Positions 9,815 through 18,849 are shown, counted from the first letter of the stretch. The stretch: 46,476 nt of DNA from an uncultured Clostridia bacterium (GCA_946006945.1 CAMFZN010000004.1:1-46476), one strand, 5' to 3'. Numbers and translations: made by a program. The notes: a model not told the origin generated them from the sequence alone.

Positions 9815-12493
9815 CTATTTTGCCTTGATTGCTTCAAGTCTTGAAGTAACTGTCTCGAGCATCTCGCGGTATTTCTCGCCCTTCTGACGCTCCTCCTCAA
9901 CTACTGCAGCAGGAGCCTTAGCCACGAAACCCTGGTTGGAGAGCTTCTTATCAACTCTCATAACCTCTCCCTCGAGTCTCTTCTTCTCCTTCTCAAGTCT
10001 CTCAATCTCTGCTGCGATATCAACAAGCTCATCGAGCGGAACAAGAATCTCAGCTCCGTCAATTACTGCTGACATTACGTCATCAGGAGCATCCCCCTCA
10101 AAACCGCTTACTGTGATTCCAATAACATTGGCAATTGACTTGATATAGTCCTCAATCTGAGGAATCATGTCTTCTATGCTGTCTGTTCTGATAACAAGGT
10201 TAAGCTTTCTGCTTGGTGCCGCATCTGCCTCAACCCTGATATTTCTTACTGCCTTGATGATATCCATAGCAGTATTAATTCTAAGCTCTGCATCAGAATA
10301 ATCGAGCGACTCATCATACTCAGGCCACTCAGCTCTGATAAGAAGTCCGTTAGGATTATCCTCAGTTGCTTCAACCTTAGGAAGAGCTCCCCAGATTTCC
10401 TCTGTGATGAAAGGCATGAATGGATGCAGCAGCTTAAGCTGATCTCTTAGAACCTTTACAAGAACGAATCTTGCGGTCTTCTTGTCTTCCTCGTCGTCGC
10501 TCCAAAGTCTTCTCTTAACGAGCTCAATGTACCAGTCGCAGAACTCGTCCCAGATAAGGTCATATACCTTCTGTCCCGCAAGTCCAAGCTCGAACTTCTC
10601 AAGAGAGTCAGTAATATCCTTAGCAGCCTCATTTACTCTTGAGATAATCCACTTATCCTCATCTCTCAGGCATGCTGAAGCCTCATCTGCCATCTCAAGG
10701 AAGTTTCCTTCATCATCAAGCAGGTTCATAAGTGTGAATCTTGATGCGTTCCAGAGCTTGTTAGCGAAGTTTCGTGCATTCTCAAGCTTACCCCTAATGA
10801 ATCTCATGTCATTACCAGGAGAGATTCCTGTGCAGAGCATGAACCTTAACGCATCAGCTCCAACCTCATCAATAACCTCAAGAGGATCAATTCCGTTGCC
10901 AAGCGACTTTGACATCTTTCTTCCCTGCTCATCTCTTACGAGACCGTGAAGGAATACATGCTTGAACGGAACCTCACCCATAGTCTCACATGAGCTGAAT
11001 ACCATTCTGATAACCCAGAAGAACAGAATGTCATATCCTGTTACCATTACTGAGTTAGGATAGAAATAGTCAAGCTCAGGTGTCTTGTCAGGCCATCCAA
11101 GTGTGGAGAACGGCCAAAGTGCTGAGCTGAACCATGTATCAAGTACATCCTCATCCTGTGTGAGATGAGTGCATCCGCACTTAGGACATACTGTCGGCAT
11201 CTCTCTTGCAACAACAGTCTCTCCACACTCATCGCAGTAATATGCAGGAATTCTGTGACCCCACCAGAGCTGTCTTGAGATGCACCAGTCTCTAATGTCA
11301 TTAAGCCAGTTTAGATATATCTTCTCAAACCTTGCAGGTACATGTATGAGCTTTCCTGATGTTGCAGCCTCAATTGCAGGCTTAGCAAGCTCCTTCATTG
11401 CAACAAACCACTGATCTGAAATCATAGGCTCTATTACAGTATGACATCTGTAGCACTTACCTGCAGGAATCACCATATCCTCTGTTTTTACAAGGAAGCC
11501 TGCCTCATCAAGTTCCTGAACCCAGAGCTTACGACACTCGTAACGATCCATTCCTGCATACTTTCCTGCCATCTCATTCATGTGAGCAGTCTTATCTATG
11601 CAGCAGATTCTCTCAAGATTATGTCTCTCTCCAACCTCAAAGTCGTTAGGGTCATGTGATGGAGTAATCTTTACCGCACCGGTACCCTTCTCAGGGTCTG
11701 CATGCTCATCTGTAATAACAGGAATCTCTCTCCCAACAATTGGAAGGATTACTGTTTTGCCGATAAGATGCTGATATCTTGGGTCATCCTCACTTACTGC
11801 AATAGCAGTATCTCCGAACATTGTCTCAGGACGTGATGTTGCGATTGTGATTCCCTCTGAGCCGTCTGCAGCAGGATAGTAGAAGTACCAGTATTTTCCG
11901 TTCAGGTCCTCGTGATCTACTTCTGCATCAGAAAGTGTAGTCTCACAGCTTGGACACCAGTTGATGATTCTGTTTCCTCTGTAGATAGCGCCCTTCTCAT
12001 AGAGTCTGATGAAGAATTCTGTAACAGCCTTGTTGCATCCCTCATCCATTGTAAAGCGCTCTCTTCTCCAGTCACAGGAGTCTCCGAGCTTTCTGCACTG
12101 CTTAGTTATTCTTCCGCCGTACTCTCTCTTCCACTCCCACGCATGCTCAAGGAATTCCTCACGTGTCATGTCGTGCTTGTCCTTGCCTGTTTCCTTCTTA
12201 AGCTTCTCAACTACCTTAACCTCTGTAGCAATTGAAGCGTGGTCACTTCCCGGAAGCCAGAGTGCACTGTAGCCCTGCATTCTTCTCCATCTTGTCAGGA
12301 CATCCTGAAGAGTCTGGTCAAGAGCATGTCCCATGTGAAGCTGGCCTGTGATGTTTGGAGGCGGCATAACAATCGTGTAAGGTTTCTTGTTCTCATCAAC
12401 CTCTGCATTGAATGCCCCTGTGGACTCCCACATCTCATAGATGCGGTCCTCGAAATCTTTAGGATTGTAAGTTTTAGAAAGATTCTTGTTCAA
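9815..12493 (-). CDS. valS: Valyl-tRNA synthetase
   Basis: PPPNITGQLHMGHALDQTLQD, PGSDHASIATE, KMSKSLGNGIDPLEVIDEVGADALRF, C-terminal coiled coil. Confidence 0.98.
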   Translation of the reverse strand: MNKNLSKTYNPKDFEDRIYEMWESTGAFNAEVDENKKPYTIVMPPPNITGQLHMGHALDQTLQDVLTRWRRMQGYSALWLPGSDHASIATEVKVVEKLKKETGKDKHDMTREEFLEHAWEWKREYGGRITKQCRKLGDSCDWRRERFTMDEGCNKAVTEFFIRLYEKGAIYRGNRIINWCPSCETTLSDAEVDHEDLNGKYWYFYYPAADGSEGITIATSRPETMFGDTAIAVSEDDPRYQHLIGKTVILPIVGREIPVITDEHADPEKGTGAVKITPSHDPNDFEVGERHNLERICCIDKTAHMNEMAGKYAGMDRYECRKLWVQELDEAGFLVKTEDMVIPAGKCYRCHTVIEPMISDQWFVAMKELAKPAIEAATSGKLIHVPARFEKIYLNWLNDIRDWCISRQLWWGHRIPAYYCDECGETVVAREMPTVCPKCGCTHLTQDEDVLDTWFSSALWPFSTLGWPDKTPELDYFYPNSVMVTGYDILFFWVIRMVFSSCETMGEVPFKHVFLHGLVRDEQGRKMSKSLGNGIDPLEVIDEVGADALRFMLCTGISPGNDMRFIRGKLENARNFANKLWNASRFTLMNLLDDEGNFLEMADEASACLRDEDKWIISRVNEAAKDITDSLEKFELGLAGQKVYDLIWDEFCDWYIELVKRRLWSDDEEDKKTARFVLVKVLRDQLKLLHPFMPFITEEIWGALPKVEATEDNPNGLLIRAEWPEYDESLDYSDAELRINTAMDIIKAVRNIRVEADAAPSRKLNLVIRTDSIEDMIPQIEDYIKSIANVIGITVSGFEGDAPDDVMSAVIDGAEILVPLDELVDIAAEIERLEKEKKRLEGEVMRVDKKLSNQGFVAKAPAAVVEEERQKGEKYREMLETVTSRLEAIKAK

Positions 12494-12526
12494 TGTTCCG
12501 CTCCTTAGTTAAAAATTATTAGTTAT

Positions 12527-13213
12527 CTAAATATCATCTGACAGCACCTTATGTCTTATCTGACTCATGCTCCTGTCGACCTCATGAAGTCTTGTTGCAC
12601 AGTCCTTAAGCTGCTTCTGGATATCCTCAGACAGCTCGCCTCGGTTTTTGTACCTCAGCTCATGCTCAAGACTTGCCCATGTGTCCATCGCTATACTTCT
12701 GAACTGTATCTCGACCGGAACAATCTCAGTGCTCTTTACCAGGAATACAGGAATAGCAACCACGACATGAAGACTTCTGTAACCGCTTTCCTTAGGATTC
12801 TTGCAGTAATCCTTCACCCTGATCAGTTCAATGTCAGAGTGCTGAAGCAAGAGTTCAGACATACTGTATATATCTTCCTCATAGTTGGTAATAACCCTGA
12901 TTCCTGCTATGTCATAAATCTCCTTCATGACAACATCTAGATTGTTGATAGGATCTTCAATTCCATATCTTTCTGCCTTATCCATAATGCTCTCGAATGT
13001 CTTCACTCTCGTCTTTACATGGTGAATAGGCATATATGAATGTTTCTTTCCAAAGTCATCAGACAGGATATCCAGCTTTGTCTCAAGCTCCTTTACAGCT
13101 GATCTGTACAGGAGATCAAGCTTGTCAAGCTGTGACTGAAGCTCCTCATCTGTACCCTTGAACTGAGGCATCTTATCTCTTACCCGGTCGGCTGAGTAAT
13201 ATCTGTATGTCAT
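12527..13213 (-). CDS. Small alarmone synthetase (GTP pyrophosphokinase family, RelQ/YjbM-like)
   Basis: DIAGIRVITNYEEDIY, GYRSLHVVVAIP, VPVEIQFRSIAMDTWASLEHELRYK; no HD hydrolase or TGS/ACT domains. Confidence 0.9.
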   Translation of the reverse strand: MTYRYYSADRVRDKMPQFKGTDEELQSQLDKLDLLYRSAVKELETKLDILSDDFGKKHSYMPIHHVKTRVKTFESIMDKAERYGIEDPINNLDVVMKEIYDIAGIRVITNYEEDIYSMSELLLQHSDIELIRVKDYCKNPKESGYRSLHVVVAIPVFLVKSTEIVPVEIQFRSIAMDTWASLEHELRYKNRGELSEDIQKQLKDCATRLHEVDRSMSQIRHKVLSDDI

Positions 13214-13231
13214 CTCATTCTCCTCTTTGTG

Positions 13232-14104
13232 CTATTTATTTGCTTTGCGCTTCGCAGAATTAACAACATTTCTCATAAGAAGTGTTGTAGTTACAACTCC
13301 GACGCCTCCCGGAACAGGTGTGTATGCAAGCTCTGTAATCTCGCCCTTTGCCTCGATATCCTCAATATCAAGGTCGCCTGCGATTGTGCCCTTTCGTCCG
13401 GTTCCTGTACCAACATCGAGAACAATATGACCGTTTCTGAAGTATTCTGAGCCATAGCTCTCCGTCTGACCGGTCGCAAGCACAACAATGTCTGCATTCC
13501 TGCATGCCGCAATCTGATCCTCCTTAGGAGTCCTTGAATGGCAGATTGTGACAGTTGCATGCTCATTAAGCATCATTATCGCAAGAGGCTTGCCCACCGT
13601 GAGACTTCTTCCAAGGACGGTAACCTTTCTTCCCTTAAGCTCAGGGCAGTAGTATCTGGCAATCTCCATGCACGCCTCTGCAGTGCAGGCATAGAATGAA
13701 TTACCCCTGCCTGAGAAAAGTCCTGCAATGGACATGTCAGTAATTGCATCAATATCCTTCTCGGGATCAAGCATCGCTGTAAGCTTATCAGAGTCTATGT
13801 GCTTAGGAAATGGTCTCAGCATGATGATTCCGTGAACATTATCGTCATCGTTAAGCTCTGTCAGCGCTGCCTCAAGCTCCTCCTGTGTGACGCTCTCAGG
13901 CAGATCCACCGCTCTTGTGCTGATGCCGTACTTCGCAGCATTCTTAAGAATTGACTGCTCATAATAAATCTGCCCTGAATCCTCGCCTGCTCTTAGAACA
14001 GCCAGCATAGGTTCAGTACCCGACTCCTTAAGAGTCTGTACCGTATCGGTTACATAGTTAATTATTTCATCTTTAACAGGTTTTCCTTTAAGTAAAGTAA
14101 ACAA
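13232..14104 (-). CDS. folD: Methylenetetrahydrofolate dehydrogenase/cyclohydrolase
   Basis: VTVLGRSLTVGKPLAIMMLNEHATVTICHSRT, VLDVGTGTGRKGTIAGD, YTPVPGGVGVVTTTLLMRN. Confidence 0.95.
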   Translation of the reverse strand: MFTLLKGKPVKDEIINYVTDTVQTLKESGTEPMLAVLRAGEDSGQIYYEQSILKNAAKYGISTRAVDLPESVTQEELEAALTELNDDDNVHGIIMLRPFPKHIDSDKLTAMLDPEKDIDAITDMSIAGLFSGRGNSFYACTAEACMEIARYYCPELKGRKVTVLGRSLTVGKPLAIMMLNEHATVTICHSRTPKEDQIAACRNADIVVLATGQTESYGSEYFRNGHIVLDVGTGTGRKGTIAGDLDIEDIEAKGEITELAYTPVPGGVGVVTTTLLMRNVVNSAKRKANK

Positions 14105-14159
14105 AACACTACCTCCTTACCTGCATATCTCTAATCGTTTAATTATATCACAACAGGCC

Positions 14160-15425
14160 TTATATGCCTAATGCCTTCTTCGCCAGTTCATCAGCTCGTT
14201 CGTTATATCTGTTGCCCGAGTGAGCCTTTACCTTTGCAAAGGTTATTCTGATGTGCTTACGAGCCTCTTTTACGAATTCCTTGTACTCCTTTGTCATATC
14301 AAGATTGGCTTTCCAGAGATTGTCTCCCCACTTTCCTATACCCTCGTAGTCATGACATATTACGACCTCTTCTATGCCGTTTTGCATGCAGTATTCTATC
14401 GCAAGTCTTGCCGCTGTAATCTCACCTGCGACATTTCTCAGATTGGCTGATGCTTCATCAGAATAAGCTTCACTGAACTCGTGCAAAACACCCTTGTGAA
14501 TCACTACTCCACCAGCCGAATACCGATGGCTCGCTGCATCATAGCTTCCGTCCACATATGCGTAAGCCTTGTCTGACATCTCACAAGGAGACTCAGAAAG
14601 TCCTGAAGCTGTATCTTCCGATTCTACTTCTGCGAACCTCTCAGCCTCTCCCCTCTGGGCGAAGCTCTTGTATTCTGCTCCGGAGAAGCCATCCACCTGC
14701 TCTTTGCATTCGTCCCAGGTCATATATACACCGGGCTTTCGCCCTTTTCTTACAGCATAGAATTTCTTTGCCACCTGATTCTCCTTTATGAAAGTTCTTC
14801 TGTGAATTGGCGTCATCCCGAGCTTCATGAGGCCCTCGTAGTGAGCCGCAGTTCCATAGCCCTTGTTGCTGGCAAAAGCATAACCCGGGTACATCTCATC
14901 CATTTCTATCATGAAGCTGTCTCTTGCAACCTTTGCTACTATTGATGCCGCTGCAATACAAAGATGCGTCGCATCTCCCTTTACCACAGACAATTGAGGT
15001 ATCTGTGTATCAAGCTTTACCGCGTCTATGAGAAGCACATCCGGCTCAGTGCCACCCGGAAGGTTTCTGCTGCAATCCTCTATTGCTCTCATCATGGCAA
15101 GCTTTGTTGCAGAAAGGATGTTCAGCGTATCAATTTCCTCAGGTGAGGCTGTACCAATACCTACCGAAACAGCTCTGTCTCTTATCTCCTTATCAAGTCT
15201 GATACGGTTCTTCTCTGTAACCTTCTTTGAATCCTTGACTCCTGTTACATCAAAATCCGGGGGAAGAACGACGCAGGCAGCATATACCGGACCTGCAAGA
15301 GGACCTCTTCCAACCTCATCTATTCCTGCAATAAGGCTGTAGCCCTGCTCCCTAAGCTTTATCTCGCCCTGCTTCATTTCCTCAAGAAGTGCTCTGTCCT
15401 TCGCCTGTCTTTCTTCTTTAGTCAT
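14160..15425 (-). CDS. Fusion protein: N-terminal RNase HII, then viroplasmin (Cauli_VI) domain, then C-terminal RNase HI
   Basis: RNase HII: SLIAGIDEVGRGPLAGPV, KDSKKVTEKNR, AAASIVAKVARD, SNKGYGTAAHYEGL. Viroplasmin: KFYAVRKGRKPGVYMTWDECKEQVDGFSGAEYKSFAQ. RNase HI: AYVDGSYD, NVAGEITAARLAIEY, VICHDYEGIGKWG, HSGNRYNERADELAKKA. One ORF with no internal stop. Confidence 0.92.
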   Translation of the reverse strand: MTKEERQAKDRALLEEMKQGEIKLREQGYSLIAGIDEVGRGPLAGPVYAACVVLPPDFDVTGVKDSKKVTEKNRIRLDKEIRDRAVSVGIGTASPEEIDTLNILSATKLAMMRAIEDCSRNLPGGTEPDVLLIDAVKLDTQIPQLSVVKGDATHLCIAAASIVAKVARDSFMIEMDEMYPGYAFASNKGYGTAAHYEGLMKLGMTPIHRRTFIKENQVAKKFYAVRKGRKPGVYMTWDECKEQVDGFSGAEYKSFAQRGEAERFAEVESEDTASGLSESPCEMSDKAYAYVDGSYDAASHRYSAGGVVIHKGVLHEFSEAYSDEASANLRNVAGEITAARLAIEYCMQNGIEEVVICHDYEGIGKWGDNLWKANLDMTKEYKEFVKEARKHIRITFAKVKAHSGNRYNERADELAKKALGI

Positions 15426-16266
15426 TCTGCACCTTCTCCAGCGTGATTCTGCCGAGCTTTCCTCCCCTGAACTCATCCAGGACGGTTCTTCCGGTTCTCT
15501 CGTAATCTATCCTTTTGCCCGACATGATAAAGCCTCGCTTCATTGCAATGGCATCCATATTATCAATGGTCTGCTCCCTGATTTCATCAAGTCCGTACCT
15601 TGCAATAAGCTTCTCTGGGTAGCTTTCTCCGAGCACTCTGATAAGCTCGTATGCAAGCTCATCCACCCCGAGAATGTCGTCCTTGATGCTTCCGCAGAAT
15701 GCAAGATTGAGTCCAACCTTATTGTCCTCGAACTTAGGCCACAGAATTCCCGGAGTATCTAGAAGCTGCATTCCGTTCTGCAGAGTAACCCACTGCTTTC
15801 CTGTAGTGACTCCCGGTCTGTCGCCTGTTCTTGCAGTCTTCTTGGCGGTAAGTCTGTTAATAAGTGATGATTTTCCTACGTTAGGCACACCGACAATCAT
15901 AAGCCTCAAAGGTCTTCTGTTACTCTTCTGCTTGTCTCTTAGCTGCTGTTCCTGCTCAAGTGCTCTGAACAGCTGTTTGATGTTATCACCTGTCTGAAGA
16001 TTGAGGGCAAGTGTCCTGTGACCCTCTGCCTCAAAATGCTTTCTCCACCTCTCGGTCTCCGTTTCATCAGCAAGGTCTGCCTTCGCAAGAATTATTATTC
16101 TCCTCTTGCCGGATACGATTTCATCAATAACAGGATTTCTGCTTGAGACCGGTATCCTGCTGTCCACCAGTTCAAGCACGACGTCCACCGCCTTAAGATT
16201 CTCTATTATCATCTCTCTGGTCTTCTTCATGTGACCCGGATACCAGTTGATATGCTCTAATGCCAT
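15418..16266 (-). CDS. rbgA: Ribosome biogenesis GTPase RbgA/YlqF (8-nt overlap with the downstream RNase H fusion)
   Basis: INWYPGHMKKTREMI N-terminus and circularly permuted GTPase motifs (AKADLAD, GVPNVGKSSLINRL, DTPGILWPKF). Confidence 0.94.
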   Translation of the reverse strand: MALEHINWYPGHMKKTREMIIENLKAVDVVLELVDSRIPVSSRNPVIDEIVSGKRRIIILAKADLADETETERWRKHFEAEGHRTLALNLQTGDNIKQLFRALEQEQQLRDKQKSNRRPLRLMIVGVPNVGKSSLINRLTAKKTARTGDRPGVTTGKQWVTLQNGMQLLDTPGILWPKFEDNKVGLNLAFCGSIKDDILGVDELAYELIRVLGESYPEKLIARYGLDEIREQTIDNMDAIAMKRGFIMSGKRIDYERTGRTVLDEFRGGKLGRITLEKVQND

Positions 16267-16294
16267 TACTCTACTCCAATCCGCAATTATACTT

Positions 16295-16334
16295 AAACAA
16301 AAAAGCATACCGTCCGCAGTCGCTTCGGGTATGC
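16295..16334 (-). terminator. Rho-independent terminator after rplS
   Basis: Minus strand gcataccc...ggtatgc stem followed by ttttttgttt. Confidence 0.82.
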
Positions 16335-16352
16335 GTTTTCGTATATGTCTTC

Positions 16353-16691
16353 TTACAGGCTCTTAATTCTAGCAGCCTTACCTGTTCTCTCACGCATGTA
16401 GTTAAGCTTAGCTCTTCTAACCTTACCGCGCTTAACAACCTCGATCTTCTCGATTCTTGGTGAGTGAAGTGGGAAAGTCTTCTCAACGCCAACTCCCTGT
16501 GAGAGCTTTCTTACAGTGAAAGTCTCATTGATTCCACCGTGCTGCATCTTAAGAACATATCCCTCGAAGATCTGAATTCTCTCTCTCTGACCCTCAACGA
16601 TCTTAACGTGTACCTTGAGTGTGTCACCGACGTTGAACTCAGGAATGTCAGTCTTCTTATAATCCATTGTAATCTGATCTAAAATGTTCAT
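16353..16691 (-). CDS. rplS: 50S ribosomal protein L19
   Basis: [92 protein letters not shown]. Confidence 0.98.
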   Translation of the reverse strand: MNILDQITMDYKKTDIPEFNVGDTLKVHVKIVEGQRERIQIFEGYVLKMQHGGINETFTVRKLSQGVGVEKTFPLHSPRIEKIEVVKRGKVRRAKLNYMRERTGKAARIKSL

Positions 16692-16781
16692 TCTCGTTAT
16701 TCCTCCTCCCCTCAAAGACGTTCTTGGTTCCGTTATGCGTCCTTGGCATATCCCCAGAGGACCGTCCGTAATAACTATTGA

Positions 16782-16811
16782 ATTTTAACACATCAGTCAG
16801 TTTAAATGCAA
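16782..16811 (-). promoter_or_regulatory. Candidate promoter for rplS, implying a ~80-nt structured leader (possible L19-leader-like element)
   Basis: Minus strand TTGCAT (16806-16811), 18-nt spacer, TAAAAT (16782-16787). Confidence 0.5.
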
Positions 16812-16860
16812 GCATTTATTTGATTTTTTGTCAGGATTCAGTGGGATAGCTGATTATTGT

Positions 16861-17739
16861 TTATGCTCTCGGATGAGTCCTGTTATATACATCCTTGATA
16901 TGAATATCAATGCAGGACAGGTATGCCAGTCCCGCAGCAAGATCCTCAAAGCCCATAAGCTCCTGAAGCGTCCTGAGATCGCCTCCATTCTGGAGGATAT
17001 GCACAGCAAAGGTGTCCCTGAGTATCTGCGGCGTCATTCGGTCAGACAAGCCTATCCTGTCACCGTATTCCTTAAGAATCTTCCATACACCCTGTCTTGT
17101 AATGCACTTGCCATGCATGTTGACAAAGAGAGAATCCTCAGCCTCAATCTCCTTGTCAACGAATGTTCCATATGCCTTCTCCATGTAATCCTTAAGCGCA
17201 GAATATGCATAGCTTCCTATCGGAATTACTCTGCTGTTATCGTTTGCATCTCTGCAGGAAAGAAATCTCATCCTAAGATTAAGGTCGCTGTATTTAAGCC
17301 TTACAAGCTCACTGACCCTTATTCCGGTTCCATACATCAGCTCCATGATAGCTCTGTCCCTTAGACCCTTTGGAGTCTGATCCGGAAGCTCAAGCAGCGC
17401 TTCTACTTCCTCAAGCTCAAGGTAATCAATCTTTCTGATATCATTCTTCATTGTTTTGAGATGTGCAAAAGGATTAACTTCCATATCGCCCTGAGATATC
17501 CTGAAATCGTAGTATCCTCTAAGCGATGCGATATTTCTGTTAATTGTTGCTTTTGATTTCTTTCTTTTGCCAAGCTCAAGCATGTATGCGGTTGCATCGC
17601 TGTCATTACAGTCATCAAGCTGCTTGCCTCCGCGTTCTTCAAGGAATCGTTCAAAAGACTGAAGGTCTCTTCCATAGGCAAGAACAGTGTTGTCTGCCTT
17701 ATTCTGAACCTTCTTCAAATACTCGAGATAGTCGTTCAT
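16861..17739 (-). CDS. Tyrosine recombinase family protein, XerD-like (divergent active site)
   Basis: Core-binding-like N-terminus (YLEYLKKVQNKADNTVLAYGRDLQSFERFL), MELMYGTGIRVSELVRLKYSDL, TPQILRDTFAVHILQNGGDLRTLQELMGFEDLAAGLAYLS. Confidence 0.88.
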   Translation of the reverse strand: MNDYLEYLKKVQNKADNTVLAYGRDLQSFERFLEERGGKQLDDCNDSDATAYMLELGKRKKSKATINRNIASLRGYYDFRISQGDMEVNPFAHLKTMKNDIRKIDYLELEEVEALLELPDQTPKGLRDRAIMELMYGTGIRVSELVRLKYSDLNLRMRFLSCRDANDNSRVIPIGSYAYSALKDYMEKAYGTFVDKEIEAEDSLFVNMHGKCITRQGVWKILKEYGDRIGLSDRMTPQILRDTFAVHILQNGGDLRTLQELMGFEDLAAGLAYLSCIDIHIKDVYNRTHPRA

Positions 17740-18299
17740 TAAATCTCACCTGCCATTCTCGCAAATAGTACCCCGATAATGGTCTTTGCATCTTTTATTT
17801 CCTGGTTCATTATCTTACATATGAGCTCATCTGCAGTCATGTATATCAGCTCGATATCCTCGTCTGCATCAAGCTCTCGCTCTGATAGCGCAAGGTCTCT
17901 CATCACATAGATGTGAAGCATCTCCATCGCGTATCCACAGCTTGGATTAAATGATACAAGGTGCCTGGTATCTCCTGAAACCCAGCCGGTCTCTTCTCTC
18001 AGCTCTCTTTCTGCAGCAGCAAGCGGTTCCTCTCCCGGATCAATCTTTCCGGCAGGAAGCTCAAGCACTTCTCTTTCGAGAGCCTTTCTATACTGCCTCT
18101 CCATGATTATTCTGCCGTCATCAAAAACCGCGAGCATAACTGCGCCCCCGTTGTGTTCAACCACGTCCCTGTATGATTCTCCATTAACAGTCTCTACCAG
18201 GTGTTTTCTGATTTTAAACACAGGGCCTTCATACACTATTTCAGAGCTGATAGTTTTCTCCTCGAAAGCCAATTTCAGGTCACCTCCCTGCCCACTCAC
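17739..18299 (-). CDS. nudF: NUDIX hydrolase (ADP-ribose pyrophosphatase-like)
   Basis: Nudix box GKIDPGEEPLAAAERELREETGW. Confidence 0.88.
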   Translation of the reverse strand: MSGQGGDLKLAFEEKTISSEIVYEGPVFKIRKHLVETVNGESYRDVVEHNGGAVMLAVFDDGRIIMERQYRKALEREVLELPAGKIDPGEEPLAAAERELREETGWVSGDTRHLVSFNPSCGYAMEMLHIYVMRDLALSERELDADEDIELIYMTADELICKIMNQEIKDAKTIIGVLFARMAGEI

Positions 18300-18340
18300 A
18301 TTATCTTTGTTATTATTCTATCATTTTTTTACATATACGA

Positions 18341-18374
18341 ACAGACGCCATCTCAAATTAAGACGGCGTCTGTA
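18341..18374. terminator. Imperfect hairpin in the 240-bp intergenic region upstream of nudF (terminator candidate)
   Basis: acagacgccatc...gacggcgtctgt inverted repeat with one mismatch; no strong T-tract. Confidence 0.4.
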
Positions 18375-18540
18375 TCTGTGATTATGTGTACCGGAACGTT
18401 TTTGTGATGGCCTGACGACCACCTGCATAGATGGTAACATTCTGTACTCGATACAACAGCACAGTATCCAGTATTCAAGCACTCACAGAATTCATTCAAT
18501 CAGTTAGAGAATTCATTATGCCATGAACTCTTAACATCTT

Positions 18541-18846
18541 CTATATAAGCTTCAGTCTTCTGGCCAGCTCTGCAATATACTGTTTCTTCCATCGCTTCCA
18601 TGTATTCTCATGTGCACAATCATCATATCCGCTCCCATAGTATGCAATGCTCTCAAGCAGAGCCTGCCTGTACTCCTCAGGAACTACGCTTAACGCTCCG
18701 TATATTGCATCGAGTCTTTCTCCGGCGTATTCATTAACCTCGCTCATGACCTTTAGCCTGTCTATATCCCTTACAGTCCATATGCACTGGTAGTATACAG
18801 CCTTGGGAAGAGTGTCCCCATACGCATTTAAGCAAATATCATTCAT
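18541..18846 (-). CDS. Hypothetical protein, 101 aa (C-terminus resembles small phage-type regulators)
   Basis: ORF 3 nt downstream of the PHP gene; contains VPEEYRQALLESIAYYGSGYDDCAHENTWKRWKKQYIAELARRLKLI. Confidence 0.6.
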   Translation of the reverse strand: MNDICLNAYGDTLPKAVYYQCIWTVRDIDRLKVMSEVNEYAGERLDAIYGALSVVPEEYRQALLESIAYYGSGYDDCAHENTWKRWKKQYIAELARRLKLI

Positions 18847-18849
18847 ATG

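Noticed and set aside
12494-12526. T-box leader for valS
   Set aside because: The gap between the alarmone synthetase and valS is only 33 nt, too short for a T-box.
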